Origin: Acidobacteriota bacterium
GTDB lineage: Bacteria > Acidobacteriota > Vicinamibacteria > Vicinamibacterales > JAFNAJ01
Assembly: GCA_023384575.1 (NCBI GenBank)
Contig: JAHDVP010000050.1
Span: 1-34,055 of the forward strand
Length of the DNA: 34,055 bases
Direction: 5' to 3'
Shown piece after piece: positions 8,252-16,811 of the stretch. Each line of letters starts with the position of its first letter. Within the stretch, counting starts at the first letter, position 1. Below the pieces are notes generated by a model that was not told the DNA's origin, did no database searches, and saw only the letters and a program-made list of their open reading frames with translations. The position numbers and the translations under genes were made by a program.

Positions 8252-8272
8252 GCGTCGGCCAACGACCGACGC
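8252..8272. terminator. Short hairpin between convergent phoR and mscL
   Basis: GCGTCGG (8252-8258) pairs perfectly with CCGACGC (8266-8272) across a 7-nt loop in the 46-bp gap between the two convergent genes. There is no T tract, so termination is inferred from position. Confidence 0.4.
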
Positions 8273-8286
8273 ACGGGTCTGAACAC

Positions 8287-8724
8287 TCACGCCTGGCGTG
8301 ACTTCAGGAGGTCGCGGATCTCCTGCAACAGGACCTCCTGCCGAGGGGGCTCGGGAGGCGCCGCGGGTGCCGCCTCTTGCTGCCGCCGCAGGCGGTTCAT
8401 GCCGCGCACGAGCATGAACACCGCGAAGGCCACGATCAGGAAGCTGATGATCGCGTTGAAGAAGACGCCGTACGCGATGACCGCCGCGCCGGCCTCGCGC
8501 GCGGCCGCCAGCGTCGCGTAGGGGGCCGGTGCCGACGCGCCCTCACGCACGACCAGGAACAGCTCGGTGAAGTCGACGTTGCCGAGCATCACGCCGATGG
8601 GCGGCATCAACACGTCGTTGACGAGCGAGCTGACGATGGTGCCGAAGGCCCCGCCGATGATGATGCCCACGGCCATGTCGACGACATTGCCGCGCATGGC
8701 GAACTCACGGAACTCCTTGAGCAT
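8287..8724 (-). CDS. mscL: Large-conductance mechanosensitive channel MscL
   Basis: The 145-residue inner-membrane protein opens a large pore under membrane tension and releases solutes during hypo-osmotic shock. It begins [20 protein letters not shown], the typical N-terminal amphipathic helix and start of TM1, continuing through [19 protein letters not shown] and [11 protein letters not shown]2 is [22 protein letters not shown]. The C-terminal cytoplasmic helix carries an Ala/Pro-rich linker and [14 protein letters not shown], as in the family. The start chosen is the ATG at 8722-8724; the frame extends further upstream but the family N-terminus begins here. It lies 79 bp downstream of the DUF481 gene on the same strand. 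Confidence 0.95.
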   Translation of the reverse strand: MLKEFREFAMRGNVVDMAVGIIIGGAFGTIVSSLVNDVLMPPIGVMLGNVDFTELFLVVREGASAPAPYATLAAAREAGAAVIAYGVFFNAIISFLIVAFAVFMLVRGMNRLRRQQEAAPAAPPEPPRQEVLLQEIRDLLKSRQA

Positions 8725-8803
8725 GGCGTCCTCCCGGGACGGTGTGCGGCGTCTTCGCCGAAGGAGGCACCCGGGCCCGCCCACGGCGCTCCCGTCGCGT
8801 GAC

Positions 8804-9574
8804 TCAGAACTTGTAGACCAGCGCCACCACGATTGCCACGTCGTTCTTCTCGACGCTCTCGTCAGGGGGCTTGTGCTTGTACGTGCTGAGGACCTCCGCC
8901 TTGATCTGGCTCCGTGAGGTCACCGACGCGGTGATCCCCGCGCCCACGGTGTACAGCCCGTCGGCGAAGTCGTCCATCTTCCACAGAGCCGTGACGACCT
9001 GGGTCACCGAGGCCGTCTCGCTCAGCTTCGCCTCGAGCTTCTGTCCGGCGCTCACTGCGCCGGACGCGTCGACGCGCCGGCTCGTGTTGCGCTCCCAGAC
9101 CCCGCCGGCCCCGGCGTCGATCGTGACCCGGAAGCCGTCGTCGTCGACGAGGCGATAGCCGACGCCCGCCGTGGGCGACACGAGGTACTCGATCTCCTTG
9201 AACTCGTCGCTCAGATACTGCACCTGGCCGAAGACGAACCCCCGGTCAGAGAAGCGGTACTCGTCGCGGCCGAGCAGCGAGAGGCGATCGACCGACAGCT
9301 CGCCGTCGGTCTCGCCTCGCAGGTAGAGCCCCTCGGCCTTGAACAGGTTGCGCGCCTTGGGGTCGCGCACCACTCCGAAACCGAGGTTGTAGTTCTGGGT
9401 GTCGCTGTTGCCCGAGGTCACGGCCAGGCCCGCGCTCACCGAACCCGTCCATGCCGGGGGCGGCGGATCCGGCGGGTCCGGGGCGACCTGGGCGATGACG
9501 GGTGCTGCGCCGAAGGCGAACGGCAGGAGCAGGCAGGCGATGCAGGCGACGGTCGACGAAGCAGAAGACGGCAT
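8804..9574 (-). CDS. DUF481 (YdiY-like) outer-membrane beta-barrel protein
   Basis: This 256-residue protein has a signal peptide (hydrophobic [19 protein letters not shown]) and a short proline-rich linker. The rest is made of alternating strands typical of DUF481, starting [19 protein letters not shown], a family hallmark, then [30 protein letters not shown] and a terminal strand ending VALVYKF with C-terminal Phe. Family members are salt- or acid-induced outer-membrane proteins of uncertain role. The start is the ATG at 9572-9574, with a GAGGTGG about 14 nt upstream. It precedes mscL, but the 79-bp gap makes co-transcription uncertain. Confidence 0.88.
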   Translation of the reverse strand: MPSSASSTVACIACLLLPFAFGAAPVIAQVAPDPPDPPPPAWTGSVSAGLAVTSGNSDTQNYNLGFGVVRDPKARNLFKAEGLYLRGETDGELSVDRLSLLGRDEYRFSDRGFVFGQVQYLSDEFKEIEYLVSPTAGVGYRLVDDDGFRVTIDAGAGGVWERNTSRRVDASGAVSAGQKLEAKLSETASVTQVVTALWKMDDFADGLYTVGAGITASVTSRSQIKAEVLSTYKHKPPDESVEKNDVAIVVALVYKF

Positions 9575-9630
9575 CGATTCGGCAGAATACCACCTCGACG
9601 GAACGACCCGCGAGTTCGCGGGCCCGTCGG

Positions 9631-10716
9631 TCAGTCGAACGACAGGGCCAGCAGCACGACGAGCAGCACCGCGAGCACGATGAAGAAGATCTTCCAGGGA
9701 CTCTTCGGATACTCGCCGGCGATCCGGCCCGTGTAGCCGTTGGCGATCACCTGGTAGGCGCGTCGACCGTAGTCGTAGACCAGCAGCCACACCGGCACGA
9801 GGATGTGCTTGAACGTCTGGCCGGAGAACTCCGGGGCGATTTGCAGGTTGCGGTGCGTGTCGCCGGGAACCGCCGCCGCGCACATCTGGCGCAACTGTCC
9901 GGTCATCGACTCCTGGGCGCGCCTGGCGGCGTCGATGAGCACGACCTGGTAGTGCTCGACCACGAAGCCGGCGACGAACGCCCGGTCGTACGGCACGAGA
10001 TCCTGCGTCGGGAACGGCTCGATGGCGCGCAGCAGCTCCGGGTGGATCCCGTGCGTGCCCGCCACGGGCTCATCGTCGAAGAAGTGGTCGACGACGCCCG
10101 ACGCCGGCTCCCAGCGGACGTGCCGCACCTGGCGCGTCTTCATCTGCCCGCCTTCGCGGTATCGCTCGGTCGTGTAGTAGTAGTGACCGGCCTCCGCCCG
10201 CCACGGACAGCGCACGTGCGCGTCGAAGGTCCAGTACGGAATGTAGACGCCCTTGACCGTGTCGATGAGCGCCTTTCGCTTGAACGCATTCGGCGCGAGC
10301 CACTTGCTGCCGAACCAGCGACGGAGGTCCTCGCGCACCTGCCCCTGGCCGAGGCGGAACGGCAGCAGGCTCTGGGGCCGGATTGGCGCCTTGATCTCGT
10401 CGTAGTCGACGAGCTTCGGCGCGCCGCAGAACTCGCAGTTCTGGCCCACGCGGTCGGGATCGAACACCGACACCGCCCGACAGCTTTGGCACTGGACGGT
10501 CCGCTTCTCGGCCTGCCACCCGCGGAGGTCGTCGGGCAGGTCACGCAGCGTCGTGACGAGGTCGATCTCGTGAATCTGGCCGGTCGTCCGATCGACCTCG
10601 TACGGCGACTCGGTGCCGCAGAACGGGCACACGAGCTGCTGCTTCCCCGCGTTCCACTCGGCCTGCGCGCCGCAGGCCGGACACGGGTACTTCGAGGTCG
10701 CGGTCAGCTCCGACAT
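9631..10716 (-). CDS. Double zinc-ribbon protein with C-terminal membrane anchor (YdjG-like partner of SPFH protein)
   Basis: The 361-residue protein has one zinc ribbon at the N-terminus (CPAC at residues 12-15 and CPFC at 30-33) and a second (CQSC and CEFC) about 45 residues later. The middle domain contains PYWTFDAHVRCPW and a GHYYYTTERYREGG region. A single hydrophobic helix (IFFIVLAVLLVVLLALSF) ends the protein, so the ribbons face the cytoplasm on a tail anchor. Proteins of this build are often mis-annotated as PriA because of the ribbon. The gene lies 22 bp after the SPFH gene. In Bacillus subtilis the comparable pair YdjG (zinc ribbon, membrane) and YdjI (SPFH) recruits PspA to stressed membrane; a similar membrane-stress role is inferred here. 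Confidence 0.72.
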   Translation of the reverse strand: MSELTATSKYPCPACGAQAEWNAGKQQLVCPFCGTESPYEVDRTTGQIHEIDLVTTLRDLPDDLRGWQAEKRTVQCQSCRAVSVFDPDRVGQNCEFCGAPKLVDYDEIKAPIRPQSLLPFRLGQGQVREDLRRWFGSKWLAPNAFKRKALIDTVKGVYIPYWTFDAHVRCPWRAEAGHYYYTTERYREGGQMKTRQVRHVRWEPASGVVDHFFDDEPVAGTHGIHPELLRAIEPFPTQDLVPYDRAFVAGFVVEHYQVVLIDAARRAQESMTGQLRQMCAAAVPGDTHRNLQIAPEFSGQTFKHILVPVWLLVYDYGRRAYQVIANGYTGRIAGEYPKSPWKIFFIVLAVLLVVLLALSFD

Positions 10717-10738
10717 CGCCTCGCGCTCCGGCCGGACG

Positions 10739-11836
10739 TCAGCCGGCGAGGAAGGCGTCGAGCGCCGACCGCGTGATGCGCCAGGTCGAGCCGATCTTCC
10801 TGCCGGCGAGCTCGCCCGATTCGAGGATGGCCAGCACGTCGGTCTCGGCGACGGCGAGCGCCTGAGCCACCTGGGCGGGCGTCAGGATGTCGGCCAGCGG
10901 GGCCGCGGCGCCCGCGGCAGCGACGGACGCGCCGGCCGGGCCCGCGACGGACGGCGTGGGCGGCGGCACGAGCCCGCCGCCCTGCTGGGCCTGTTGCTGC
11001 ATGATCTGCTGCGCGATCGCAAACCCCACGGCCAGCTCGGAGGCCGTGCCGGCCGCGCCTCCGCCACCGCCAGCCTCCATGCCCTTCGCCATCTGGTACT
11101 TGACGAAGTCGTTGAGATTGCCGATGGCGGCCATGCTCGACCGCTTGTCGATGGCGGCCTCGACCTCCGGCGGCACCGAGACGTTCTCGACGATGAAGCT
11201 GGTCGTCTGGAGGCCGTACTTCGCCGAGATGACCGGGTTGATGAGCGGCAGCAACGCGTCGCCGAGCTCGGTGTACCGGGTGGCGACGTCGAGCACGGGG
11301 ATGTTCGCCGACGCCAGGGCATCGCTGAAGACGCTCACGATCCGCGAACGCATCGTGTCGGAGAACTCGTCGAGGCGGAAGTTGTGGTCGGAGCCCGCGA
11401 CTTCCTTGAGGAACAGCTTCGCGTCGACGATGCGGAAATCGTAGATGCCGAACGCCCGGGCTCGCACGATGCCGAAGTCGGGGTCGCGCAGCATGATGGG
11501 GTTCGCCGTCCCCCACTTGTTCCCGGTGAAGAGGCGCGTCGTGACGTAGTAGACGTCGGCCTTGAAGGGCGAGTTGAAGCCGTACTTCCACGACTTCAGC
11601 CTCGTGAGGATCGGGATGTTGTCGGTCGTCAGCGTGTGCTTGCCCGGCCCGAACGTATCGCCGAACTCGCCGAGGTAGACGAACTGCACCACCTGCGACT
11701 CGCGGACGATGAGCTGCGCGCCGTTCTTGATGGCCTTGTCCTCGTCGGGAAAGCGATACGAGAGCGTGTCGCGGCTGTCGTCGGTCCACTCGATGATCTC
11801 GAGGAGCTCGCCCTTGATGAAGTCGAAGATGCCCAT
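10739..11836 (-). CDS. SPFH/band-7 (YdjI-like) protein with C-terminal excisionase-type HTH
   Basis: The 365-residue protein starts MGIFDFIKGELLEIIEWTDD, the hallmark of YdjI-type SPFH proteins, which oligomerise on membranes. The SPFH core includes RESQVVQFVYLGEFGDTFGPG and ITTDN-like TLTTDNIPILTRLKSWKYG, and VSVPPEVEAAIDKRSSMAAIG near the end. A Gly/Ala/Gln-rich linker (residues 250-310) follows. Residues 314-365 form a helix-turn-helix of the HTH_17/excisionase type, with LTPAQVAQALAV and the wing AGRKIGSTWRITRSALDAFL. The usual C-terminal part of YdjI is not this domain. The RBS GGGAGGG lies 11 nt upstream. The zinc-ribbon gene follows 22 bp later. No transmembrane segment is seen; membrane attachment would be through the N-terminus or the partner. 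Confidence 0.8.
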   Translation of the reverse strand: MGIFDFIKGELLEIIEWTDDSRDTLSYRFPDEDKAIKNGAQLIVRESQVVQFVYLGEFGDTFGPGKHTLTTDNIPILTRLKSWKYGFNSPFKADVYYVTTRLFTGNKWGTANPIMLRDPDFGIVRARAFGIYDFRIVDAKLFLKEVAGSDHNFRLDEFSDTMRSRIVSVFSDALASANIPVLDVATRYTELGDALLPLINPVISAKYGLQTTSFIVENVSVPPEVEAAIDKRSSMAAIGNLNDFVKYQMAKGMEAGGGGGAAGTASELAVGFAIAQQIMQQQAQQGGGLVPPPTPSVAGPAGASVAAAGAAAPLADILTPAQVAQALAVAETDVLAILESGELAGRKIGSTWRITRSALDAFLAG

Positions 11837-11868
11837 GGTCTCGTTCGCCCTCCCGTCGGTGAGGCTTC

Positions 11869-11874
11869 ATTGTA
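11869..11874 (-). promoter_or_regulatory. Candidate -10 of the SPFH-zinc ribbon operon
   Basis: TACAAT on the minus strand lies 32 nt before the ATG; a CTTCCG at 17 bp upstream could be a weak -35. A GGGAGGG ribosome site sits between them and the start. Confidence 0.4.
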
Positions 11875-11914
11875 ACCGACCGTCCGGCTGGCGGAAGGCG
11901 GCCCGATTGGACCT

Positions 11915-11941
11915 GTCGCCTGCAGCCAGTCGCCTGCAGCC
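11915..11941. repeat. Tandem 13-bp repeat, period 14
   Basis: GTCGCCTGCAGCC occurs at 11915-11927 and again at 11929-11941 with one A between. It lies in the divergent intergenic region, next to the four 11-bp half-sites. It may be a slippage duplication or a paired binding site; each copy has the PstI-like palindrome CTGCAG. Confidence 0.6.
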
Positions 11942-11948
11942 TGTCTGA

Positions 11949-11992
11949 GTTAACCGCGTCGTAACAGGGGCGTCACCTGGCGATCACAGCCC
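11949..11992 (+). promoter_or_regulatory. Four half-sites at 11-bp spacing, PhoB-box-like operator
   Basis: Four 11-bp units share T-A/C-A-C at the same position: GTTAACCGCGT, CGTAACAGGGG, CGTCACCTGGC, GATCACAGCCC. The core bases TAAC, TAAC, TCAC, TCAC recur exactly every 11 bp. PhoB-type OmpR-family regulators bind tandem CTGTCAT-like 7-mers spaced 11 bp apart, so this fits one helical turn per monomer on one DNA face. TACCCT at 11998-12003 could be the -10. The operator is 115 bp upstream of the TonB-dependent receptor ATG. The match to the E. coli 7-mer is only partial, so the regulator is uncertain. Confidence 0.45.
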
Positions 11993-12106
11993 CTCGGTAC
12001 CCTTCACACGTTTGCCTGGATGCGGACGCCCCGGCGCGCTCGACGCCCGAACGCGTCGGCGGCACGGTCTGGCCGCGCACTCGGGCGATCTTTCTGGAGG
12101 TTTCTG

Positions 12107-14893
12107 ATGTTCTCGAGAATCGGCCCCGCGGTCGCGCTCCTCGTTGCGCTCGGCCCGGCGTCCGTGGCGCTGGCCCAGGCGGGCCGCGCGAGCGGACCAG
12201 GTGACGGCCCGTCAGCCACCGCTTCAACCGCAGCGGTACGCGTGACGGGTACCGTGCGCGACGAGCAGAACGCCATCCCGCTGCCGGGCCTGCCGGTCGA
12301 GGTCGTCGGGACGTCGCGGGTGGTCTACACCGACGTCGACGGCCGGTACCTGCTCGACCTCACCCCTGGCACCTACGAACTTCGGGTCGCGATGGACGGC
12401 TATCAGGAGCGCACGATTCGCATCGTCGCCGAAGGCCGCAGCACCATCGTCGCCGACGTCGGCCTGTCGATGACGCGGTACGCCGAGGAGGTCACCGTCG
12501 TGGCCGATCTCCTCGAGGCGGCCACGTCGACCGCCGCGGCGCAGCTCATCGAGCGCAAGCGGGCGAGCGTCATCACCGACAACCTGGCGTCGCAGGAGAT
12601 GAAGGCCAACGGCGACTCCGACGCCGCGACGGCCATGCAGCGGGTGACCGGCCTCTCGGTGGTCGACGGCCAGTACGTCTTCGTCCGGGGCCTGGGCGAA
12701 CGCTACAGCAACACGACGCTCGCGGGCTCGATCGTGCCGACGACGGAGCCCGACAAGAAGGTCGTGCCGCTGGACCTCTTCCCCGCGGGTCTGCTCGACA
12801 GCGTGCAGGTCGCGAAGACCTACTCCCCTGACAAGCCGGCCGAGTTCGCCGGAGGGCTCGTGCAGGTGGTGCCGGCCAAGCTGCCCAGCCAGCCGGTGCT
12901 CGACCTGTCGTACGGCCTCGGCGTCAACTCGCAGGCGACGGGCAAGGACATCATCCTGAGCCCGCTCGGCAAGCGCGACTGGCTGGGGTTCGACGCCGGT
13001 GCGCGCGAGTTCCCGTCTGGTTTTCCCGAGCAGAAGATCGTGCGGCGCGGCATCTACACGCCCGACGTCGGATTCGCCCGGGAGGACATCGACCGCTTCG
13101 GCCGGGTCCTCGAGAACCGGTGGCTCCCCGTCAGCCAGAGCGGCAGGCCGCACCAGTCGTGGAGCGTCTCGTACGGGAACCGCTTCGGCAAGCTCGGCGT
13201 GCTCGCCAGCATGACGCACTCGTACAAGGAGTCGTTCGTCCGCGAGGATCAGCGGTTCTTCCGCGTCGACGAGGAGGGCCTCGAGGCGGTGTCCGACTAC
13301 GACATCCAGTACGGCCACCAGAAGGCCCAGCTCGGCGTCGTCGCCAATGTGGCGTATCAGTTCACCCCCAACCACCGACTGTCGTTCGAGAACTTCTACG
13401 TGCACACCGGCAAGGACGAAGGGCGGCTCTTCGAAGGGCCCAACACCGAGAACAACTTCCTCTATCGCAACAACCGCCTGTCGTTCGTGGAGGAGGGCCT
13501 GCTCACGAACGCCGTGTCCGGCGACCACTTCTTCCAGGGCTGGGGCAACAGCCGCATCGACTGGCGAGCGAGTTACGGCCAGGCGACGCGGAACGAGCCC
13601 GACCTGCGTGAGACGCTCTACATCGCGCCGCTCGGGGGCGGCACCTTCCGCCTCGCCGACGAGTCGCAGAGCGGCTTCCGGCTCTTCATGGACCTCGAGG
13701 ACGACACGCAGGATCTCGCGCTGAACTGGAGCACGTTCGGCACCATCAATGGCCGGCCGATCCAGTTCAAGTTCGGCCCGTCGTACACCCGGCGCACGCG
13801 CGACTTCACGTCGCGCCGCTTCCGCTACATCCCGACGAACATCGTGAACCCCGACTTCACGCTGCCTCCGGAGCAGCTCTTCACGCAACAGCTCATCGGG
13901 CCGGCCTTCCGGTTCAACGAGGAGACGCGACCCGTCGACGCCTACGACGCCGAGCAGACCAATCTGGCCTTCTATGGCATGGGCGATTTCGTCCTGTCGA
14001 ACCGCGCCCGCCTGGTGGCCGGCGCCCGCGTCGAGCGGTTCGACCAGGCCGTCAACACGTTCGATCCGTTCGGCCTGTTCGTCGAGCGGGTCGAAGCGCG
14101 GCTCGAGAACACGGACATCTTCCCGGGCGTCAATCTGGTCTACAGCCTGCGGCCCGACATGAACCTCCGCGTGGGGTACAGCCAGACAGTAAACCGGCCC
14201 GAGTTCCGCGAACTGGCGGCCTTCGAGTTCACCGACATCGTCGGCCAGCGCGCCACGCGCGGCAACCCCAACCTGACACGGGCGCTCATCCAGAACTTCG
14301 ACGCGCGCTGGGAGATGTTCGGCGACGGGCGCGGGGTGGTCGCGGCGAGCGCCTTCTACAAGAAGTTCAACGACCCGATCGAACGGGTCATCATCGCGAG
14401 CGCGCAGCCCATCTCGACCTTCCAGAACGCCGACAGCGCACGCAATCTCGGCTTCGAGCTCGAGGCGAGCCGCCAGGTCGGCCGGAACCTCTATTTCAGC
14501 CTCAACTACACCTACGTCGACTCCGAGATCACGTTGACCGACGAAGCGCGCCGCACGCAGACGTCGCTCGTGCGACCGCTGGCCGGCCAGTCGAACAACC
14601 TGTTCAACGCCATCGGCGAGGTGACCGCGGGCAGCTTCCAGGCGCGGCTGCTCTTCAACTTCTTCGACGAGCGCATCTCCGACGTCGGCGCGTCCGGCGC
14701 GCCCGACATCATCGAGGAAGGTCGCGGCACCGTCGACCTCGTGGTCTCGCAGCGCTGGAAGCAGCTGCTCTTCCGCGTGACGTTCGACAACCTGACCAAC
14801 AGTCAGTACCGCTTCACGCAGGGCGATGAGGACCAGCGTCTGTTCAAGCTGGGGCGCACGGTGCTGTTCTCGGTCGGATACTCGTTCTTCTGA
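12107..14893 (+). CDS. TonB-dependent outer-membrane receptor with carboxypeptidase-regulatory-like domain
   Basis: The 928-residue protein transports an unidentified substrate across the outer membrane, energised by TonB-ExbBD. It has a signal peptide (residues 1-24, cut near SVALAQ), a carboxypeptidase-regulatory-like Ig fold (about 44-122: VRVTGTVRDEQ, YTDVDGRYLLDLTPGTYELRV), a TonB-box-like EEVTVVA near 127-133, and a plug domain with MQRVTGLSVVDGQYVFVRGL and EPDKKVVPLDLFPAGL. The remainder is a 22-strand type barrel ending in VLFSVGYSFF with C-terminal Phe. The start has GGAGG seven bases upstream (12096-12100). It is the first gene of a three-gene operon with a secreted WGG-type protein and a lipoprotein. 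Phosphate, iron or peptide-like substrates are all possible; the PhoB-like operator favours phosphate-linked control only as inference. Confidence 0.92.
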   Translation: MFSRIGPAVALLVALGPASVALAQAGRASGPGDGPSATASTAAVRVTGTVRDEQNAIPLPGLPVEVVGTSRVVYTDVDGRYLLDLTPGTYELRVAMDGYQERTIRIVAEGRSTIVADVGLSMTRYAEEVTVVADLLEAATSTAAAQLIERKRASVITDNLASQEMKANGDSDAATAMQRVTGLSVVDGQYVFVRGLGERYSNTTLAGSIVPTTEPDKKVVPLDLFPAGLLDSVQVAKTYSPDKPAEFAGGLVQVVPAKLPSQPVLDLSYGLGVNSQATGKDIILSPLGKRDWLGFDAGAREFPSGFPEQKIVRRGIYTPDVGFAREDIDRFGRVLENRWLPVSQSGRPHQSWSVSYGNRFGKLGVLASMTHSYKESFVREDQRFFRVDEEGLEAVSDYDIQYGHQKAQLGVVANVAYQFTPNHRLSFENFYVHTGKDEGRLFEGPNTENNFLYRNNRLSFVEEGLLTNAVSGDHFFQGWGNSRIDWRASYGQATRNEPDLRETLYIAPLGGGTFRLADESQSGFRLFMDLEDDTQDLALNWSTFGTINGRPIQFKFGPSYTRRTRDFTSRRFRYIPTNIVNPDFTLPPEQLFTQQLIGPAFRFNEETRPVDAYDAEQTNLAFYGMGDFVLSNRARLVAGARVERFDQAVNTFDPFGLFVERVEARLENTDIFPGVNLVYSLRPDMNLRVGYSQTVNRPEFRELAAFEFTDIVGQRATRGNPNLTRALIQNFDARWEMFGDGRGVVAASAFYKKFNDPIERVIIASAQPISTFQNADSARNLGFELEASRQVGRNLYFSLNYTYVDSEITLTDEARRTQTSLVRPLAGQSNNLFNAIGEVTAGSFQARLLFNFFDERISDVGASGAPDIIEEGRGTVDLVVSQRWKQLLFRVTFDNLTNSQYRFTQGDEDQRLFKLGRTVLFSVGYSFF

Positions 14894-14933
14894 TGTGGCG
14901 GGCACGCCCCAACGACAGCAGCGAGAGGATTTC

Positions 14934-16250
14934 ATGAAGCTCAGACTGACAGCCCTGGCCACCGTCGCGCTCGTCGGCGCCCTCGCCATGGCCGACATGA
15001 CCCCCGTGCACACCCAGGTCAACGTGCCCGGCATCGACAAGCCCGTCGTCGTCGTCAGCGGCCGCATCCGCGGCACGGTGAACTGGACCAACAACTACTA
15101 CTGGGTGCTGCGCGGCGCCGTCTTCGTGGAGGAGGGCGCCACGCTGAACATCCAGGCCGGCACGCGCGTCGTCGGCGAGGCGGGGTCGGTCGGCACGCTC
15201 ATCGTGCTCCAGGGTGGCAAGCTCAACGCCATCGGCACGCGCGAGCAGCCCATCGTCTTCACCTCGGACCAGGCCCCGGGCACGCGCGCTCGCGGCGACT
15301 GGGGCGGGCTCATCATCAACGGCCGGGCCCCCTTGAACGTCCCCGGCGGCATCGCCGAGGGCGAGGCCGACACGGGCTTCTACGGGGGCAACGACCCGAA
15401 CGACAACAGCGGGTCGCTGCGATACGTGCGACTCGAGTTCGCGGGCACCGAGTTCAGCCCGGACAACGAGCTGAACGGCATCGCCTTCCAGGGCACGGGT
15501 CGAGGCGGCTCGTACGAGTACCTCCAGGTCCACATGAACAAGGACGATGCGTTCGAGTGGTTCGGCGGAACGGCCGACATCAAGTACGCCGTGGCGTCGA
15601 ACACCGGCGACGACAGCTTCGACTGGACCTTCGGCTGGCAGGGACGCGGCCAGTTCCTCGCCGTGCACCAGCGGGGCGACGACGCCGACGCCGGCATCGA
15701 AGCCGACAACAACGAGTTCAACAACGAGTTCCTGCCGCGCTCGGCCCCGGTGCTCTACAACCTGACGCTCTGCGGCGATCCCGACCGCAACGAGGGCCCG
15801 GAGAGCACGCGCGGCATGCTGCTCCGCCGCGGCACGGCCGGCATCATCCGTAATTTCATCGTGATGGGCTTCAAGACGGTTGGCGTCGACATCAATGGCA
15901 GCTCCTCGTTCCGCGAGGCCCAGCAGGGGAACCTGCAGATGTCCAACGGCGTGATCTACCTCACCGGTCCGACCGGCACGACCTATGGAACGGCCAACAC
16001 CCTGTCGCTCATCAACAGCGGGATCTTCACGAACGTCGTGCTCGGGCAGGATCCCGGCATCCGCGACTGCTTCAACCACCTGCAGCCCGACTTCCGTCCT
16101 CGCTCGGTGGCGACGCTGGCGGGCGGCCAGCTCGCGCCGGCCATTCCGCCGAACGACGGGTTCTTCGAGGCCGTCACGTTCATCGGCGCCGTCGGCCCCG
16201 GCGAAGACGACGACTGGACCGCGGGGTGGACGGCCTATCCCCAGCAATGA
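14934..16250 (+). CDS. Secreted WGG-type protein, partner of the TonB-dependent receptor
   Basis: The 438-residue protein has a signal peptide (LTALATVALVGALAMADMTP) and no further membrane segment, so it is exported. Its body carries the family pattern VFTSDQAPGTRARGDWGGLI with INGRAPLNVPGG, then YGGNDPNDNSGSLRYVRLEF, a FEWFGGTADIKY stretch and GDDSFDWTFGWQGRGQF. Proteins of this type are known beside TonB-dependent receptors in other phyla and are often mislabelled as multidrug transporters or T9SS proteins; no T9SS tail is present here. The repetitive hydrophobic turns suggest a right-handed beta-helix. A GAGAGG site precedes the ATG at 14934-14936. Its stop overlaps the next gene (ATGA at 16247-16250). 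A surface or periplasmic binding role is inferred. Confidence 0.78.
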   Translation: MKLRLTALATVALVGALAMADMTPVHTQVNVPGIDKPVVVVSGRIRGTVNWTNNYYWVLRGAVFVEEGATLNIQAGTRVVGEAGSVGTLIVLQGGKLNAIGTREQPIVFTSDQAPGTRARGDWGGLIINGRAPLNVPGGIAEGEADTGFYGGNDPNDNSGSLRYVRLEFAGTEFSPDNELNGIAFQGTGRGGSYEYLQVHMNKDDAFEWFGGTADIKYAVASNTGDDSFDWTFGWQGRGQFLAVHQRGDDADAGIEADNNEFNNEFLPRSAPVLYNLTLCGDPDRNEGPESTRGMLLRRGTAGIIRNFIVMGFKTVGVDINGSSSFREAQQGNLQMSNGVIYLTGPTGTTYGTANTLSLINSGIFTNVVLGQDPGIRDCFNHLQPDFRPRSVATLAGGQLAPAIPPNDGFFEAVTFIGAVGPGEDDDWTAGWTAYPQQ

Positions 16251-16801
16251 CAGCACCCTTCACCACGGGCCCCGGATGGCGATCCGGGGCCCCGCCCCGC
16301 CTCGCCGCCATCTTCGTGGTCCTGGCGGCCACGATCCTTGCGACCGGCTGTAGCCGCCGGCCGTCGCCCGCCCCGCTCGAGCACACCTTCGAGTCGCCCG
16401 AGGCGCTGGCACGCGAGGTGCTGAAGCTCGTCGAGTTTCGCGACACCCACCGCCTCGGGCAGCTCGCGCTGAGCGAGCGGGAGTTCGCCGACCTCGTGTG
16501 GCCCGAGCTGCCGGCCTCGCGTCCCGAGCGCAACCTGCCGCTCGACTACGTCTGGACGGACCTGCGAACCAAGAGCCGGGCACACCTCGGACGCATCGCG
16601 GAGCAGTTCGGCGGGCGCCGCTACGAGCTCGTGGGCGTGTCGTTCCGCGGCGAGACGACGACGTACCGCAGTTACGCCGTGCACCGGAAGGCCGAGCTGA
16701 TCGTCCGCGCGGCCGACGGTAACGAAGACCGGCTGCGCCTGTTCGGCTCGGTGCTCGAGCGGGGCGGTCGCTACAAGCTGTTCAGCTTCGTCGTCGACTG
16801 A
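16247..16801 (+). CDS. Small lipoprotein of the TonB receptor operon
   Basis: The 184-residue protein has an N-terminal hydrophobic segment ending in the lipobox LATGC, with Cys at residue 35. After it come SRRPSPAPLEHTFESPEAL and a compact alpha/beta region (LALSEREFADLVWPELP, GGRRYELVGVSFRGETTTYRS). I do not recognise a named family. The ATG at 16247-16249 overlaps the TGA of the preceding gene, so translation is coupled. The third place in the receptor operon suggests it is the envelope-anchored accessory of the same uptake system. A longer start at 16226 would add seven residues but fits less well. Confidence 0.7.
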   Translation: MTAPFTTGPGWRSGAPPRLAAIFVVLAATILATGCSRRPSPAPLEHTFESPEALAREVLKLVEFRDTHRLGQLALSEREFADLVWPELPASRPERNLPLDYVWTDLRTKSRAHLGRIAEQFGGRRYELVGVSFRGETTTYRSYAVHRKAELIVRAADGNEDRLRLFGSVLERGGRYKLFSFVVD

Positions 16802-16811
16802 GGAAGCGGCG

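Noticed and set aside
9631-10716. PriA helicase, as such zinc-ribbon proteins are often labelled
   Set aside because: There is no helicase motif or ATP site; the protein has two ribbons and a C-terminal membrane anchor.
12224-15094. A 956-codon open frame on the minus strand opposite the TonB receptor
   Set aside because: It is a shadow of the GC-rich receptor gene. It has no domain pattern, is Arg/Glu/Asp/His-rich in a biased way, and lacks a plausible start signal.
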